A DNA stretch of 64,000 nt from an uncultured Paracoccaceae bacterium (lineage in GTDB: Bacteria > Pseudomonadota > Alphaproteobacteria > Rhodobacterales > Rhodobacteraceae), in the NCBI GenBank assembly GCA_947500135.1, contig CANMQX010000004.1:124001-188000 (forward strand). Reading direction: 5' to 3'. A model generated the notes under the pieces. It worked only from the letters and a program-made list of their open reading frames with translations. It was not told the origin of the DNA and searched no databases. Position numbers and translations under genes: made by a program. How positions within the stretch are numbered: position 1 is the stretch's first letter; each line of letters opens with the position of its first letter. Of this stretch, positions 8,579 through 17,486 are shown piece by piece.

Positions 8579-9088
8579 TTAACTCTCGCTCAACGCGACT
8601 TTCATATCCTTGACCTGATAGATCACTTCGCCATCGGCCTCGACGATCCCGTCGGCCACGCCCATGGTGAGGCGGCGCGTTTGTACGGCTTTGGTGAAAT
8701 CAATCTTGTAGGTCAGCATCTTGCGGTCGGGGCGCACCATGCCGGTCAGTTTGACCTCGCCGACCCCCAGCGCATAGCCGCGCCCTTGCCAGCCGCGCCA
8801 GCCGAGGTTGAAGCCAGTCAGCTGCCATAACCCGTCAAGGCCCAGACAGCCGGGCATGATCGGGTTACCGGGGAAATGACACTCGAAAAACCACAGATCA
8901 GGGGTGATATCGAACTCTGCGACAACATGTCCTTTGCCATGCGCGCCACCATCGCCCGAGATATCAGTGATCCGGTCCATCATCAGCATGGGCGGGGCCG
9001 GAAGCTGCGCATTGCCGGGGCCAAAAAGCTCGCCACGGGCGCATTTCAACAGGTCGTCCTTGTCAAAACTGGATGGAAACTCGGCCAT
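8579..9088 (-). CDS. fabA: 3-hydroxydecanoyl-ACP dehydratase/isomerase
   Basis: A 169-residue hot-dog-fold enzyme with the FabA active-site His in [12 protein letters not shown] (near residue 70) and catalytic Asp in GLDGLWQL (near 84). Both match the His-Asp pair that dehydrates 3-hydroxyacyl-ACP and isomerises trans-2- to cis-3-decenoyl-ACP. This is the branch point to unsaturated fatty acids, with FabB acting next. Length is normal for the family. The promoter region (9089-9232) is shared with the divergent irr-like gene, an arrangement seen in related bacteria that could couple membrane-lipid synthesis to iron status. That coupling is inference. Confidence 0.95.
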   Translation of the reverse strand: MAEFPSSFDKDDLLKCARGELFGPGNAQLPAPPMLMMDRITDISGDGGAHGKGHVVAEFDITPDLWFFECHFPGNPIMPGCLGLDGLWQLTGFNLGWRGWQGRGYALGVGEVKLTGMVRPDRKMLTYKIDFTKAVQTRRLTMGVADGIVEADGEVIYQVKDMKVALSES

Positions 9089-9232
9089 ATCTTTGGTCTC
9101 ATTCTTGTCTGCTACGGTCTCTGACCTCTATCACCGAGCAGTTGAAAAGGGCAAGTGTAGGTGATTTCTGACTATTTTATTTGATCCGGGGGCATTTCTT
9201 ACCATATTAGGGAGGAAGGCAGAGTTTGGATA

Positions 9233-9652
9233 ATGATGACTGATCCTCGGATAGAGCGGAGCGCGGCCTGGCTGGCGGGCGCTGGATTGCGGCCAACGCG
9301 GCAGCGGCTTGCATTGGCCGGGCTGCTGGTTGGCGATGGGCAAGACCGTCACGTCACCGCCGAAAGCCTGTTTGATGCGGCATCTACGACTGGCGAAAAA
9401 GTATCGCTTGCGACCGTCTACAACACGCTGCGTGCGTTCTGCGATGCGGGTCTGATGCGTGAAATTACCGTGGATGGCTCAAAAAGCTATTTTGACACCA
9501 ATATGACAGATCACCCGCATTTCTACTGGGAAGACAGCGCCAAGCTGACGGATGCGCCCGCCCAGGACCTGCAAATCAGCAAATTACCCACGGCACCTGA
9601 TGGTGCAGAGATTGCATCTGTCGATGTTGTGATCCGGTTGCGTCGCACCTGA
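9233..9652 (+). CDS. irr: Fur-family regulator, Irr-like (iron response)
   Basis: A 139-residue Fur-superfamily protein. The winged helix reads 'GLRPTRQRLALAGLLV...HVTAESLFDAA...VSLATVYNTLRAFCDAGLMREI', the family signature with the TVYNTL recognition helix. The dimerisation part contains DHPHFY but no CxxC zinc pairs, which fits Irr of alphaproteobacteria rather than Fur or Zur. Irr represses or activates iron and haem genes when iron is low and is degraded when haem binds. The start at 9233 (or the second ATG at 9236) follows AGGGAGG at 9210-9216, some 16 bases upstream. Divergent from fabA. Assignment to Irr rather than PerR or Mur rests on length, context and missing cysteines. Confidence 0.8.
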   Translation: MMTDPRIERSAAWLAGAGLRPTRQRLALAGLLVGDGQDRHVTAESLFDAASTTGEKVSLATVYNTLRAFCDAGLMREITVDGSKSYFDTNMTDHPHFYWEDSAKLTDAPAQDLQISKLPTAPDGAEIASVDVVIRLRRT

Positions 9653-9742
9653 GCAACGACTGCTAAAGTCCGGATTTTCCGACCTTGTCGAAACCGGCAG
9701 ATGCCGACATGTTCCGCTTGACTGGCATCCAGAGGTTGATCG

Positions 9743-10471
9743 ATGGCGGAACAAAAACGCGAAGAAATGGTGTTGTCGTTTTATCGGGTGCGCACGGCGC
9801 TTGGTTTATTGGGTATATTCCTGCCCATCGTGCTGATTGTGGGCGGGCTGATTTATGATCAACGGATCGAGCCATCGATCAGCGATTTTTACCATACGAT
9901 CTATCGGGATATATTTGTTGGCAGCCTTTGTGCGATTGGGGTCTTTCTGATTTCCTATCGCGGCTATCAACTGCAAAGCGGTGAGCTGTTTGACGACAAT
10001 TGGGTGGCCACTGCCGCTGGCGTTTCGGCCTTTGGCGTTGCGTTGTTCCCCAATGAAGGCCCGCCTGAAAAACTGATTGTTTTGCAAGAGGCGGGCGTTC
10101 TGGTAGGCACAAACCCGCTTTGGCACTACTTGTCTGCGTTGGTTTTCTTTGGCTGCCTTGCGCGTTTTTGTTTCAAGTTCGCCCGGACAGCCAAGAAACG
10201 ACGTCGCCCCATTTATCTGACCTGTGGATGGGTTATCATCACGATGTTGCTGGCAATTGCTGCGGCATCTGCGATCAAGATCCACGGCAGCGGGTGGCCG
10301 CAGGAGCTGGTGGTGCGCTATAAACTGGTCCTTTGGTTAGAGGCGGTGGGAATTTGGGCTTTCGGTGTTTCGTGGTTGGTGAAAGGCCGCGCCGACATTG
10401 CCTTGGCCAATCTGACCGGGGCGCAGGTATTGGCGATCGATGATGCGGAATTGCCGATGAAGATGGGTTAA
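9743..10471 (+). CDS. Six-helix integral membrane protein, unknown function
   Basis: A 242-residue protein with about six predicted membrane spans: residues ~18-37, 55-70, 88-101, 128-150, 157-178 and 200-215. Between the first two lies a polar segment, YDQRIEPSISDFYHT. The layout resembles small DUF998-like membrane proteins, but no catalytic motif is visible and no function is proposed. The stop codon lies inside a REP palindrome (10462-10487), so the last codons are part of the repeat. Confidence 0.6.
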   Translation: MAEQKREEMVLSFYRVRTALGLLGIFLPIVLIVGGLIYDQRIEPSISDFYHTIYRDIFVGSLCAIGVFLISYRGYQLQSGELFDDNWVATAAGVSAFGVALFPNEGPPEKLIVLQEAGVLVGTNPLWHYLSALVFFGCLARFCFKFARTAKKRRRPIYLTCGWVIITMLLAIAAASAIKIHGSGWPQELVVRYKLVLWLEAVGIWAFGVSWLVKGRADIALANLTGAQVLAIDDAELPMKMG

Positions 10472-10487
10472 AACCCATCTTACGATG
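10462..10487 (+). repeat. REP palindrome, copy a (flanks the RAYT gene)
   Basis: GATGGGTTAAAACCCATC forms a 7-8 bp hairpin and is followed by TTACGATG. The same element, inverted, occurs at 10989-11014 and as a related pair at 18674-18746. REP elements of this kind are the cognate substrates of REP-associated tyrosine transposases, and one such gene lies between copies a and b. Confidence 0.85.
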
Positions 10488-10535
10488 TGGCGTCTGTTTA
10501 CGCCCCGTTAACGGTGATTGGGCAGGTTTGTCCGT

Positions 10536-11081
10536 ATGACCAGTTACATCCGGCGTTATGTCCCCGGCGGCACCTATTTCTTTACCGTGCGGTTGCATGA
10601 TCAGCAGTCCGATCTGCTGACGGCGCGCATTGATCTGCTGCGCAGTGCCACCCGTCTCTGCATGAAACGATGGCCGTTTGAGATTGCCGGTGCCGTTGTT
10701 CTACCGAACAAACTGCATATGATCTGGGTCTTGCCGGAAGGTGATGTGGGGTTTTCCAAGCGTTGGCGGCTGATCAAATCCACGTTCTCGCGCCATGTTC
10801 CGGCCCCGGCCCATATCACATCCAGTCAATTGAAACGGGGCGAAAAGGGGATCTGGCAGCGTCGGTTCTGGGAACATGTGATCCGCGATCCACAAGATTT
10901 CGATCTGCATATGCATGTGATCGCGTCTGCACCGGTTCATGCCGGGCTGGTCAAGCGCCCGCGTGACTGGCCATATTCGTCGTTGCAACATCGTAAGATG
11001 GGTCTTGACCCATCGCCGCCTAAAACCATTGGCCCGGTTCCATTAACCCCAAATCGCAAAGCTGCTGCGACTGCCAACTGA
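10536..11081 (+). CDS. Degenerate REP-associated tyrosine transposase (RAYT)
   Basis: A 181-residue protein clearly of the RAYT family: 'RRYVPGGTYFFTVRL', 'VVLPNKLHMIWVLPEGDVGFSKRWRLIK' and 'GIWQRRFWEHVIRD' are hallmarks. Family members carry a His-x-x-x-His pair in a (D/N)HxH motif and a catalytic Tyr in a 'YIHxNPVKHGLV' segment. Here the first reads NKLH, so one His is missing. The second reads HVIASAPVHAGLV, with Val at the Tyr position. The protein is therefore probably inactive as a transposase or has been repurposed. REP copies a and b flank it in inverted orientation, copy b inside its own 3' end. Its tail overlaps the convergent gene at 11020 by 62 bases. The start at 10536 gives the conserved MTSYIRRYVPGG N-terminus. 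Confidence 0.85.
   Translation: MTSYIRRYVPGGTYFFTVRLHDQQSDLLTARIDLLRSATRLCMKRWPFEIAGAVVLPNKLHMIWVLPEGDVGFSKRWRLIKSTFSRHVPAPAHITSSQLKRGEKGIWQRRFWEHVIRDPQDFDLHMHVIASAPVHAGLVKRPRDWPYSSLQHRKMGLDPSPPKTIGPVPLTPNRKAAATAN
10989..11014 (-). repeat. REP palindrome, copy b (inverted relative to copy a)
   Basis: CATCGTAA followed by GATGGGTCTTGACCCATC is the reverse complement of copy a with two changes in the loop. It lies within the last codons of the RAYT frame. The pair therefore brackets the transposase gene in the classical REPtron arrangement. Confidence 0.85.
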
Positions 11082-11871
11082 ACGGTTCTGAATTCTGCCA
11101 GTGAAAGCTATCGATCCGGTGGCGGCTGCTGGGGTTGCGTTTGAGCGCTTTTGCCGTTCGGAATGAACAGACGGCGGTTGTTATATTGTGATGCCATGGG
11201 CAGGCATATGTATTGTACTCCGCCAGATTGAATTGCCGATCCGCCAACATCTGCAACCCCGGCGTCGCCCGGAACAGGGATATGCGGTCAATCCGCCGCC
11301 GCCAGTAGGGCACATGTTCCTCAAAGCGCCACCGCAACCCGCCAAAGAAATCCATCTGCCTGTCCAGCGGTCTGCCAGTTTCATCCATGCGTGCCAGTGC
11401 ATAATAACCTGCGCGATCCAACCAGGCATCTTCACGGTTCACACCCAAAGGAGCCGCGTCCAGGTCGCGCGCATATAGATCAATCACATAGCTCAGAATG
11501 CTGTCGCGGCGCTCTTCAACACTGAAGGCGATCAACTCGCCCACGGATCGCGTTTCGCAAAACGGGTAGTACAGGAATTCGGCATTATAGCAGTAATGCA
11601 GCCAGATATCGGGGGCTGCCTTGCCAACAGCATTCACGATCTCAGGCAAGGCCCCTTCGGACAGAACCTCGTGATCGACCCGGTCGATATCTTCCGGCAC
11701 GGGTAATTCGGCGGCTCCAAAAGCAATCACCTTGGCAAACCCGCACCGTTGCAGATGTGCGAGCGTTGCGTCGATTTCGACCGCGTCTTCCAGTAAGACC
11801 AATGCAATCGGTCCTTGCGAAAGCGTGCGCTTTCGGTCTGCGACAAGGGCGTCAAGGCTGGGGTAATGCAT
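11020..11871 (-). CDS. Glycosyltransferase family 2-like protein
   Basis: A 283-residue cytoplasmic-looking protein of a type commonly annotated as family 2 glycosyltransferase in Rhodobacterales. Conserved-looking blocks include 'LHYCYNAEFLYYPFCETRSVGEL', 'FFGGLRWRFEEHVP', 'NTYACPWHHNITTAVCSF' and the C-terminus GLMEPGQWF. No clear DxD donor-binding motif was found, so the enzymatic call is weak and rests on family memory. The start at 11871 gives MHYPSLDALVADR; an upstream extension to 11985 would run into the miaB start and is unlikely. The C-terminus is overlapped by the RAYT tail. Divergent from miaB. Confidence 0.55.
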   Translation of the reverse strand: MHYPSLDALVADRKRTLSQGPIALVLLEDAVEIDATLAHLQRCGFAKVIAFGAAELPVPEDIDRVDHEVLSEGALPEIVNAVGKAAPDIWLHYCYNAEFLYYPFCETRSVGELIAFSVEERRDSILSYVIDLYARDLDAAPLGVNREDAWLDRAGYYALARMDETGRPLDRQMDFFGGLRWRFEEHVPYWRRRIDRISLFRATPGLQMLADRQFNLAEYNTYACPWHHNITTAVCSFRTAKALKRNPSSRHRIDSFHWQNSEPFSWQSQQLCDLGLMEPGQWF

Positions 11872-11984
11872 GCTGTCCGGTCGGGCTTGGGTTCTGCGCA
11901 AAATCGGTGAATTTGCGCCGCATTGCAAGCGGCCATCCAAATCGTTAGAAGGCCGAAGTCCTTTCCAGTGATAGAGCAACCCCA

Positions 11985-13295
11985 ATGTCCGCGCCCAAGA
12001 AGCTGTTTATCAAGACCTATGGCTGTCAGATGAATGTCTATGACAGCGAACGCATGGCCGAGGCGCTGGGCGGCAAGGGCTATGTGCAGACCGACACGGC
12101 GGATGATGCCGATATGATCCTGCTCAACACCTGCCATATTCGCGAGAAAGCAGCAGAAAAAGTGTATTCGGAGCTGGGGCGTTTCAAAGGGCTGAAAGCT
12201 GAAAAGCCGGACCTGAAAATCGGTGTGGCGGGCTGTGTGGCCCAGGCAGAAGGTGAAGAGATCATGCGCCGTCAGCCGCTGGTTGATCTGGTGGTTGGCC
12301 CGCAAAGCTATCACCGTCTGCCCGCGATGGATGATGCGATCCAAACCGGGGTCAAAGCGCTCGACACTGATTTTCCGGAAGATGATAAATTCGATACGCT
12401 CAAATCGCGGGCCAAGGCAAAGCGTGGCCCAACCGCGTTTCTGACCGTGCAGGAAGGGTGCGACAAGTTTTGTGCCTTTTGTGTGGTGCCTTACACACGC
12501 GGGGCAGAGGTGTCGCGCCCGGCTGACCGCATCCTGCGCGAAGCGCGGGAATTGGTGGAAAGCGGTGTGCGTGAAATCACCCTGCTGGGCCAGAATGTGA
12601 ACGCCTATCATGGTCATGAGAAGGGGTTGGCCGGTCTGATCTGGGCACTGGATAAGGTGGACGGGCTGGAACGGATCAGGTTTACCACATCGCATCCCAA
12701 CGACATGGACGACGCGCTGATTGACGCGCATGGCACCTGTGACAAGTTGATGCCTTATCTGCACTTACCGGTGCAATCCGGGTCAGATCGGATTTTGAAA
12801 GCGATGAACCGCAAACATACGGCTGAAAGCTACGTCCGTCTGATCGAACGGATCACGGCTGCAAGGCCTGACCTGTTGCTATCGGGCGACTTCATTGTGG
12901 GCTTCCCCGGTGAGACGGAGGAAGATTTTGAAGATACAATGCAACTGGTGCGTGACGTCCATTACGGGCAAGCCTATTCGTTCAAATACTCCACGCGCCC
13001 GGGCACGCCAGCGGCAGAGAAGCCGCAACTGCCCGAAGATGTGATGAACGACCGCTTGCAACGTTTGCAGGCGCTCTTGCGTGCGCAGCAGCAAAGCACA
13101 CAAGCATCCATGGTCGGGCGGGACGTGAAGGTTCTGTTTGAAAAACCGGGCCGTGAGCCGGGGCAGATGATCGGAAAATCTGAATACCTGCACGCTGTCT
13201 ATGCGGAAGCACCTGCCGAGGTGCTGGGCCAGGTGTGCCGCGTGCGCGTGGTCGCAGACAGTCCGAATTCGCTGAAAGGTAAGCTCATTCGCTGA
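11985..13295 (+). CDS. miaB: tRNA-2-methylthio-N6-dimethylallyladenosine synthase
   Basis: A 436-residue radical-SAM methylthiotransferase. It has an N-terminal UPF0004 domain with three cluster Cys (TYGCQMN, LNTCHIR, VAGCVAQ), a radical-SAM core with the CxxxCxxC motif in [11 protein letters not shown] near residue 161, and a C-terminal TRAM domain. It adds a methylthio group to i6A37 of tRNAs that read codons starting with U, using two 4Fe-4S clusters. Length and motif order are normal. It heads the conserved run miaB-phoH-ybeY-corC-lnt. Confidence 0.97.
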   Translation: MSAPKKLFIKTYGCQMNVYDSERMAEALGGKGYVQTDTADDADMILLNTCHIREKAAEKVYSELGRFKGLKAEKPDLKIGVAGCVAQAEGEEIMRRQPLVDLVVGPQSYHRLPAMDDAIQTGVKALDTDFPEDDKFDTLKSRAKAKRGPTAFLTVQEGCDKFCAFCVVPYTRGAEVSRPADRILREARELVESGVREITLLGQNVNAYHGHEKGLAGLIWALDKVDGLERIRFTTSHPNDMDDALIDAHGTCDKLMPYLHLPVQSGSDRILKAMNRKHTAESYVRLIERITAARPDLLLSGDFIVGFPGETEEDFEDTMQLVRDVHYGQAYSFKYSTRPGTPAAEKPQLPEDVMNDRLQRLQALLRAQQQSTQASMVGRDVKVLFEKPGREPGQMIGKSEYLHAVYAEAPAEVLGQVCRVRVVADSPNSLKGKLIR

Positions 13296-13312
13296 CCTTT
13301 GCTGCAGGGGCC

Positions 13313-13355
13313 AAATTCCTACAAAGGAATTTGTGCAGACTTTTTAAAAAAGTCT
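13313..13355 (+). terminator. Two consecutive hairpins after miaB
   Basis: AAATTCC (13313-13319) pairs with GGAATTT (13326-13332), and AGACTTTTT (13337-13345) pairs with AAAAAGTCT (13347-13355). The second is AT-rich with a T run in one arm and could work as a bidirectional terminator separating miaB from phoH. No long U tract follows, so termination is uncertain. Confidence 0.45.
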
Positions 13356-13481
13356 GATCCGCCCTTTGCGGTAAGTGTCGTGCTTTATTTCGTATCAAAT
13401 CCGTGACAATCACCCATCACCGCTTGCGCGTCGCGGTCGGACTTGCCACCATATCCGTATAGAGACTCAAAGGAGAGCTGA

Positions 13482-14501
13482 TTGGCCACTGGTGCCCTGA
13501 CCCCACCCGCTAAAGACGTTACAGAAGCCCTGTTGGAATTTCCCGACAATTTCCTGCTGATTGACCTATGCGGCGAATATGACCGCAACCTGACAACCAT
13601 CGAAGACAAGCTAAGCGTCCAGATCCTCCGTCGCGGCAATCAGCTTGCTGTGATTGGTGATGATGGACCACGTCAGGATGCGGTTGATGTGCTGAAATCG
13701 CTGTATTCGCGGTTAGAGGCCGGCCGGTCGCTGGAACCCGGTGATATTGATCGCGAATTGCGCATGGGTCCGGAAACCGTCCGCGGCCCTGCGCGTGATG
13801 GCGATCAGATTGAGCTGTTCAAAGGCGATGCATCCATTGCCCGCGTCGAAATCAAGACCCGCAAGAAACTGATCGAACCGCGCACAGACGCCCAAAAGGC
13901 TTACGTCAAATCGCTGTTTGACAATGAACTGGCCTTTGGCATCGGCCCGGCCGGTACTGGCAAGACCTATCTGGCCGTCGCCGTAGGTGTGAACATGCTG
14001 ATCAGTGGCCATGTGGATAAGATCATCCTGTCCCGCCCTGCGGTAGAGGCAGGCGAGAAGCTGGGCTATCTGCCCGGCGACATGAAAGACAAGGTCGACC
14101 CTTACATGCAGCCGCTTTACGATGCGCTGGGCGATTTTCTGCCTGGGAAACAAGCCGCCAAGATGATCGAAGAAAAGGTGATCGAAATTGCACCCCTAGC
14201 CTTCATGCGGGGGCGGACTCTGTCGAATGCCTTTGTCGTGCTGGACGAGGCGCAGAATGCCACCACCATGCAGATGAAGATGTTCCTGACCCGTCTGGGT
14301 GAAGGCAGCCGTATGGTGATAACCGGCGACCGGACACAGATTGATCTGCCGCGCGGCGTGAATTCAGGGCTTTGGGATGCAGAAAGATTGCTGAAGAGTA
14401 TCCCGAAGATCAGCTTTAACTATTTCACGTCCAAGGATGTGGTCCGTCATCCGTTGGTGGCGGCCATCATCGAAGCTTATGAGGCGGACGAAAACCGGTG
14501 A
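13482..14501 (+). CDS. phoH: PhoH-family ATPase
   Basis: A 339-residue P-loop protein of the PhoH/PhoL family. An N-terminal KH-like region (residues ~20-110) is followed by the PhoH ATPase domain with Walker A GPAGTGKTYLAVAV (near 150) and Walker B VVLDEAQNA (near 250). TGDRTQIDLP and the C-terminal 'RHPLVAAIIEAYE' are also conserved. It is thought to act with YbeY in RNA metabolism under stress. The start is TTG at 13482, preceded by AAAGGAG. Its stop overlaps the ybeY start (GTGA). Confidence 0.94.
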   Translation: MATGALTPPAKDVTEALLEFPDNFLLIDLCGEYDRNLTTIEDKLSVQILRRGNQLAVIGDDGPRQDAVDVLKSLYSRLEAGRSLEPGDIDRELRMGPETVRGPARDGDQIELFKGDASIARVEIKTRKKLIEPRTDAQKAYVKSLFDNELAFGIGPAGTGKTYLAVAVGVNMLISGHVDKIILSRPAVEAGEKLGYLPGDMKDKVDPYMQPLYDALGDFLPGKQAAKMIEEKVIEIAPLAFMRGRTLSNAFVVLDEAQNATTMQMKMFLTRLGEGSRMVITGDRTQIDLPRGVNSGLWDAERLLKSIPKISFNYFTSKDVVRHPLVAAIIEAYEADENR

Positions 14502-15013
14502 CCGTCGATTGTATCGTCGAGGATGCGCGCTGGGTCGATATTACTGACCACGCACAAACGGCGACTGAAGCCACGCTATGCAGGTTGGGGCTTGAGCCAA
14601 CCGCCTTTGAAATCAGCCTGCTTGCGTGTGATGATGCCCGTATCGCGCGCCTGAATGCTGATTTTCGTGGCAAAGCTGCTGCGACAAATGTCCTCAGCTG
14701 GCCCTCGGACGAACGGGCGGCGGCCATGGACGGCGAAATGCCGCTGCCCCCGCAGCCCGGGCCAGATACAGAACTGGGCGACATCGCCATTGCTTATGAG
14801 ACCTGCGTCCGCGAGGCGGCAGAGGCGGGTAAATCAATGTCGGATCACACCATTCATTTACTGGTCCATGGCACGCTGCATCTATTGGGCTTCGATCATG
14901 AGCGTGATGGTGACGCGACCTTGATGGAAGCGTTGGAAACTGAAATACTTGGCAAATTGGGTATTACTGACCCATATAAGGAAGAGACGGGCGATTTTAC
15001 CCGCAAGAGATAG
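14498..15013 (+). CDS. ybeY: Endoribonuclease YbeY (rRNA maturation)
   Basis: A 171-residue YbeY protein with the metal-binding motif HxxxHxxxxxH in HLLVHGTLHLLGFDH near residue 128, and the upstream 'TNVLSWP' strand typical of the family. It is a single-strand RNase needed for 16S rRNA 3'-end maturation and ribosome quality control. The GTG start at 14498 overlaps the phoH stop, and corC starts six bases after its stop. The phoH-ybeY-corC-lnt order is widely conserved. Confidence 0.95.
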   Translation: MTVDCIVEDARWVDITDHAQTATEATLCRLGLEPTAFEISLLACDDARIARLNADFRGKAAATNVLSWPSDERAAAMDGEMPLPPQPGPDTELGDIAIAYETCVREAAEAGKSMSDHTIHLLVHGTLHLLGFDHERDGDATLMEALETEILGKLGITDPYKEETGDFTRKR

Positions 15014-15019
15014 GATGAA

Positions 15020-15907
15020 ATGGGCGACACCGGCGACGGTCCTTCTATAGCAGCGCAAGGCGCGCTTACGGACCAGACAGCGCAAAACAAGGGCTTGTTC
15101 GCCCGTTTGCGCAACGCAATTTTCCTGACGCAAGCGCCGCAAGCGCCCGAGGATACGCCGCGCGAGGCCGTTATGAACGCAGCTGGCATGCTTGGCATGC
15201 TTAACCTGCGTCGCAAACGCGTCGAAGACGTAGCAATTCCCAAGACCGATATCATTGCCGTCCCGCTGAACGCGTCGAAAGACGAATTGGTCAGGACATT
15301 TCGGGATTGCGGTCTGACCCGGCTGCCGGTTTATGATGGGACGTTGGACACGCCTATCGGGATTGCCAACCTCAAGGATTTTGCCCTGCAACATGGGTTC
15401 AACGGCGACAGCCCCGGTTTCAACCTGCGCGATATGTTGCGCCCGCTGTTGTTTGTGCCGCCTTCGATGTCGCTTGGCGTGCTTTTGCAAAAAATGCAGG
15501 CCGAGCGTATCCATATGGCGCTGGTCATTGATGAATATGGCGGCACCGATGGGCTTGTCACCATCGAGGACCTGATCGAACAGGTGGTCGGCGAGATTGA
15601 GGATGAGCACGACATCGAAGAAGCCAAAAGCTGGGTTCTTGAAAAGCCGGGTATCTATCTGGCCCAGGCCCGGACCGAGCTTGAGGATTTCGAGGCGGAG
15701 ATTGGTCGGAAACTGACCGCCCATGCCGAGATTGACGAGGAAGAGATCGATACGCTGGGCGGGCTTGTGACCCTTCTGGCTGGTCATCTGCCTGCACGGG
15801 GTGAGGTGGTCGCCCACCCTGATGGCCCCGAGTTTGAGATCGTCGATGCCGATCCGCGCCGCATCAAACGGCTGCGGGTGTGTTTGAACGGGACAGAGCG
15901 TGGCTAA
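15020..15907 (+). CDS. corC: CorC/HlyC-type CBS-domain protein
   Basis: A 295-residue cytoplasmic protein with two CBS repeats: residues ~70-130, 'PKTDIIAVPLNASKDELVRTFRDCGLTRLPVY', and ~135-195, containing 'MALVIDEYGGTDGLVTIEDLIEQVVGEIEDEHD'. A C-terminal transporter-associated domain follows ('TLGGLVTLLAGHLPARGEVV..P.G.EFEIVDADPRRIKRLRV'). Members are linked to magnesium/cobalt efflux and are often misnamed hemolysins. There is no membrane part, so it is the short CorC form. It overlaps lnt by eight bases. Confidence 0.92.
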   Translation: MGDTGDGPSIAAQGALTDQTAQNKGLFARLRNAIFLTQAPQAPEDTPREAVMNAAGMLGMLNLRRKRVEDVAIPKTDIIAVPLNASKDELVRTFRDCGLTRLPVYDGTLDTPIGIANLKDFALQHGFNGDSPGFNLRDMLRPLLFVPPSMSLGVLLQKMQAERIHMALVIDEYGGTDGLVTIEDLIEQVVGEIEDEHDIEEAKSWVLEKPGIYLAQARTELEDFEAEIGRKLTAHAEIDEEEIDTLGGLVTLLAGHLPARGEVVAHPDGPEFEIVDADPRRIKRLRVCLNGTERG

Positions 15908-17399
15908 CCTGTTTGGCCGTGTTGCCGCGCTGTCAGCGAAGGGGCGGTTTGCCCTGTTTGCAGTGCTTGGCGTTATCGCGGCTGTGGGACAGGCCCCCTA
16001 CGATCTTTGGCCCGCAACGGTCTGCGCGCTTGCTGTTGTTCTGGCATTGCATCAATCCTGCACCACGCCACGTCGCGCCGCATTTCATGCGTGGGGCTTT
16101 GGTTTCGGATATTTCGCATTCAGTCTGCGCTGGATTGTAGAGCCGTTCTTGGTCGATATCGCCCGGCATGGCTGGATGGCGCCTTTCGCCCTGATCCTGA
16201 TGGCTGGTGGGGCTGCGTTGTTCTGGGCTTTTGCCGGTTATGTCGCGGCAAGACTGGCCCCCGGTCGTGTGTTGTTTTTCGGCCTGCTTCTGGTTGGTGC
16301 AGAGGTCACGCGATCCTTGATCCTGACTGGGTTCCCATGGGCGCTTTTGGGGCATGTCTGGATCACCACACCGCTCGCACAATTGGCTGCTTTTGGTGGT
16401 CCGCATCTGCTGACGCTATTGACCGTGTTTGCGGCGTGGTCGCTGATGTTGCTGGCCACTGGCCGAGTGCTGGGTGGTTGCACGGGGTTGGCAGGCTTGG
16501 CAATTGCGGCGTTTCTGGCGCAACCCGATCCGGTGGAACAAGCAGCGTCGGATGCACCCATCGTGCGGTTGGTTCAGCCCAACGCCCCGCAGCACCAAAA
16601 ATGGGATCCCGCCTTTCGCAAGCTCTTTGTCGATCGCATGATTGAGATGACCGGGGCAGGGGACGTGCCCGATCTTGTGGTGTGGCCCGAGACCGCCATC
16701 CCTTTCCTTCTTAATCATATTCAGGATGACATGAGCCCGTTGGTCGATGCTGCACGCGGTGCGCCGCTCGTCTTCGGTATTCAACGGGCCGACGAATTGC
16801 AGCAATACCGCAATAGCCTTGTTGTGATGGGGTCGGGTGGGCAGGTGCGCAGCATTTATGACAAGCAACACCTTGTACCCTTTGGCGAATACGTCCCCGG
16901 TGCTGCGCTTTTGGGGCGGGCGGGTGCGACTGGACTGGCGCGTAATTTGGGCACAGGGTTCACCCCTGGGGTTGATCAAGGGCCGGTATCGCTGCCCGGC
17001 ATTGGCTTGGCGATCCCACTGATCTGCTATGAAGGGATTTTTGCGGAAGAAATCGGCAGTGATGGTGACCGCGCGCGGCTTTTGTTGCTGATCACCAATG
17101 ATGCGTGGTTCGGCAAGGCGGCAGGTCCCTATCAACATCTGGCGCAGGCAAGATTGCGCGCCATCGAACAAGGTCTGCCGATGGTCCGCGTGGCCAATAC
17201 CGGGGTGACAGCCATGATCGATGCCCAAGGCCGGATCACACAGATGCTCCCGCTGGGGCAGGAAGGCGCGATTGATGCAGCCTTGCCGCCAGCGGAACCC
17301 GAAACCCGCTACGCGCAATGGGGTGATATGCCGGTCCTTGTGTTCTTGTTGGCACTGATGGTTGCGCAAACGGCAATGCAGCGCCGCTTTAGCGATTGA
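15900..17399 (+). CDS. lnt: Apolipoprotein N-acyltransferase
   Basis: A 499-residue inner-membrane enzyme that adds the third acyl chain to lipoproteins. The N-terminal half has about six to seven membrane helices, followed by a nitrilase-fold periplasmic domain. The catalytic triad positions are visible: Glu in WPETAIPF (near residue 262), Lys in YDKQHLVPFGEYVP (near 322) and Cys in ICYEGIF (near 376). A final membrane helix closes the protein. The GTG start at 15900 overlaps the corC stop. Confidence 0.96.
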   Translation: MANLFGRVAALSAKGRFALFAVLGVIAAVGQAPYDLWPATVCALAVVLALHQSCTTPRRAAFHAWGFGFGYFAFSLRWIVEPFLVDIARHGWMAPFALILMAGGAALFWAFAGYVAARLAPGRVLFFGLLLVGAEVTRSLILTGFPWALLGHVWITTPLAQLAAFGGPHLLTLLTVFAAWSLMLLATGRVLGGCTGLAGLAIAAFLAQPDPVEQAASDAPIVRLVQPNAPQHQKWDPAFRKLFVDRMIEMTGAGDVPDLVVWPETAIPFLLNHIQDDMSPLVDAARGAPLVFGIQRADELQQYRNSLVVMGSGGQVRSIYDKQHLVPFGEYVPGAALLGRAGATGLARNLGTGFTPGVDQGPVSLPGIGLAIPLICYEGIFAEEIGSDGDRARLLLLITNDAWFGKAAGPYQHLAQARLRAIEQGLPMVRVANTGVTAMIDAQGRITQMLPLGQEGAIDAALPPAEPETRYAQWGDMPVLVFLLALMVAQTAMQRRFSD

Positions 17400-17435
17400 C
17401 CTGACGCGGCCCGCCACGTAGGGACAACCTTGGTT

Positions 17436-17480
17436 CTGTCACAACGGCTTCCTGACGTGGCAGTTTTTTTTATTGGAGCA
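17436..17480 (+). promoter_or_regulatory. SAM/SAH riboswitch upstream of metK
   Basis: CTGTCAC (17436-17442) pairs with GTGGCAG (17457-17463) in a 7-bp stem around the conserved loop AACGGCTTCCTGAC. After a T-rich linker comes GGAGCA (17475-17480), which is both the metK Shine-Dalgarno sequence and the pseudoknot partner of GGCTTCC. Sequence and spacing match the SAM/SAH riboswitch class described upstream of metK in Rhodobacterales. Ligand binding is expected to sequester the ribosome site and lower SAM-synthetase translation. Confidence 0.93.
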
Positions 17481-17486
17481 TCTCCC

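Noticed and set aside
17430-17486. In-frame upstream extension of metK
   Set aside because: It covers the riboswitch, and the conserved MetK N-terminus starts at 17487.
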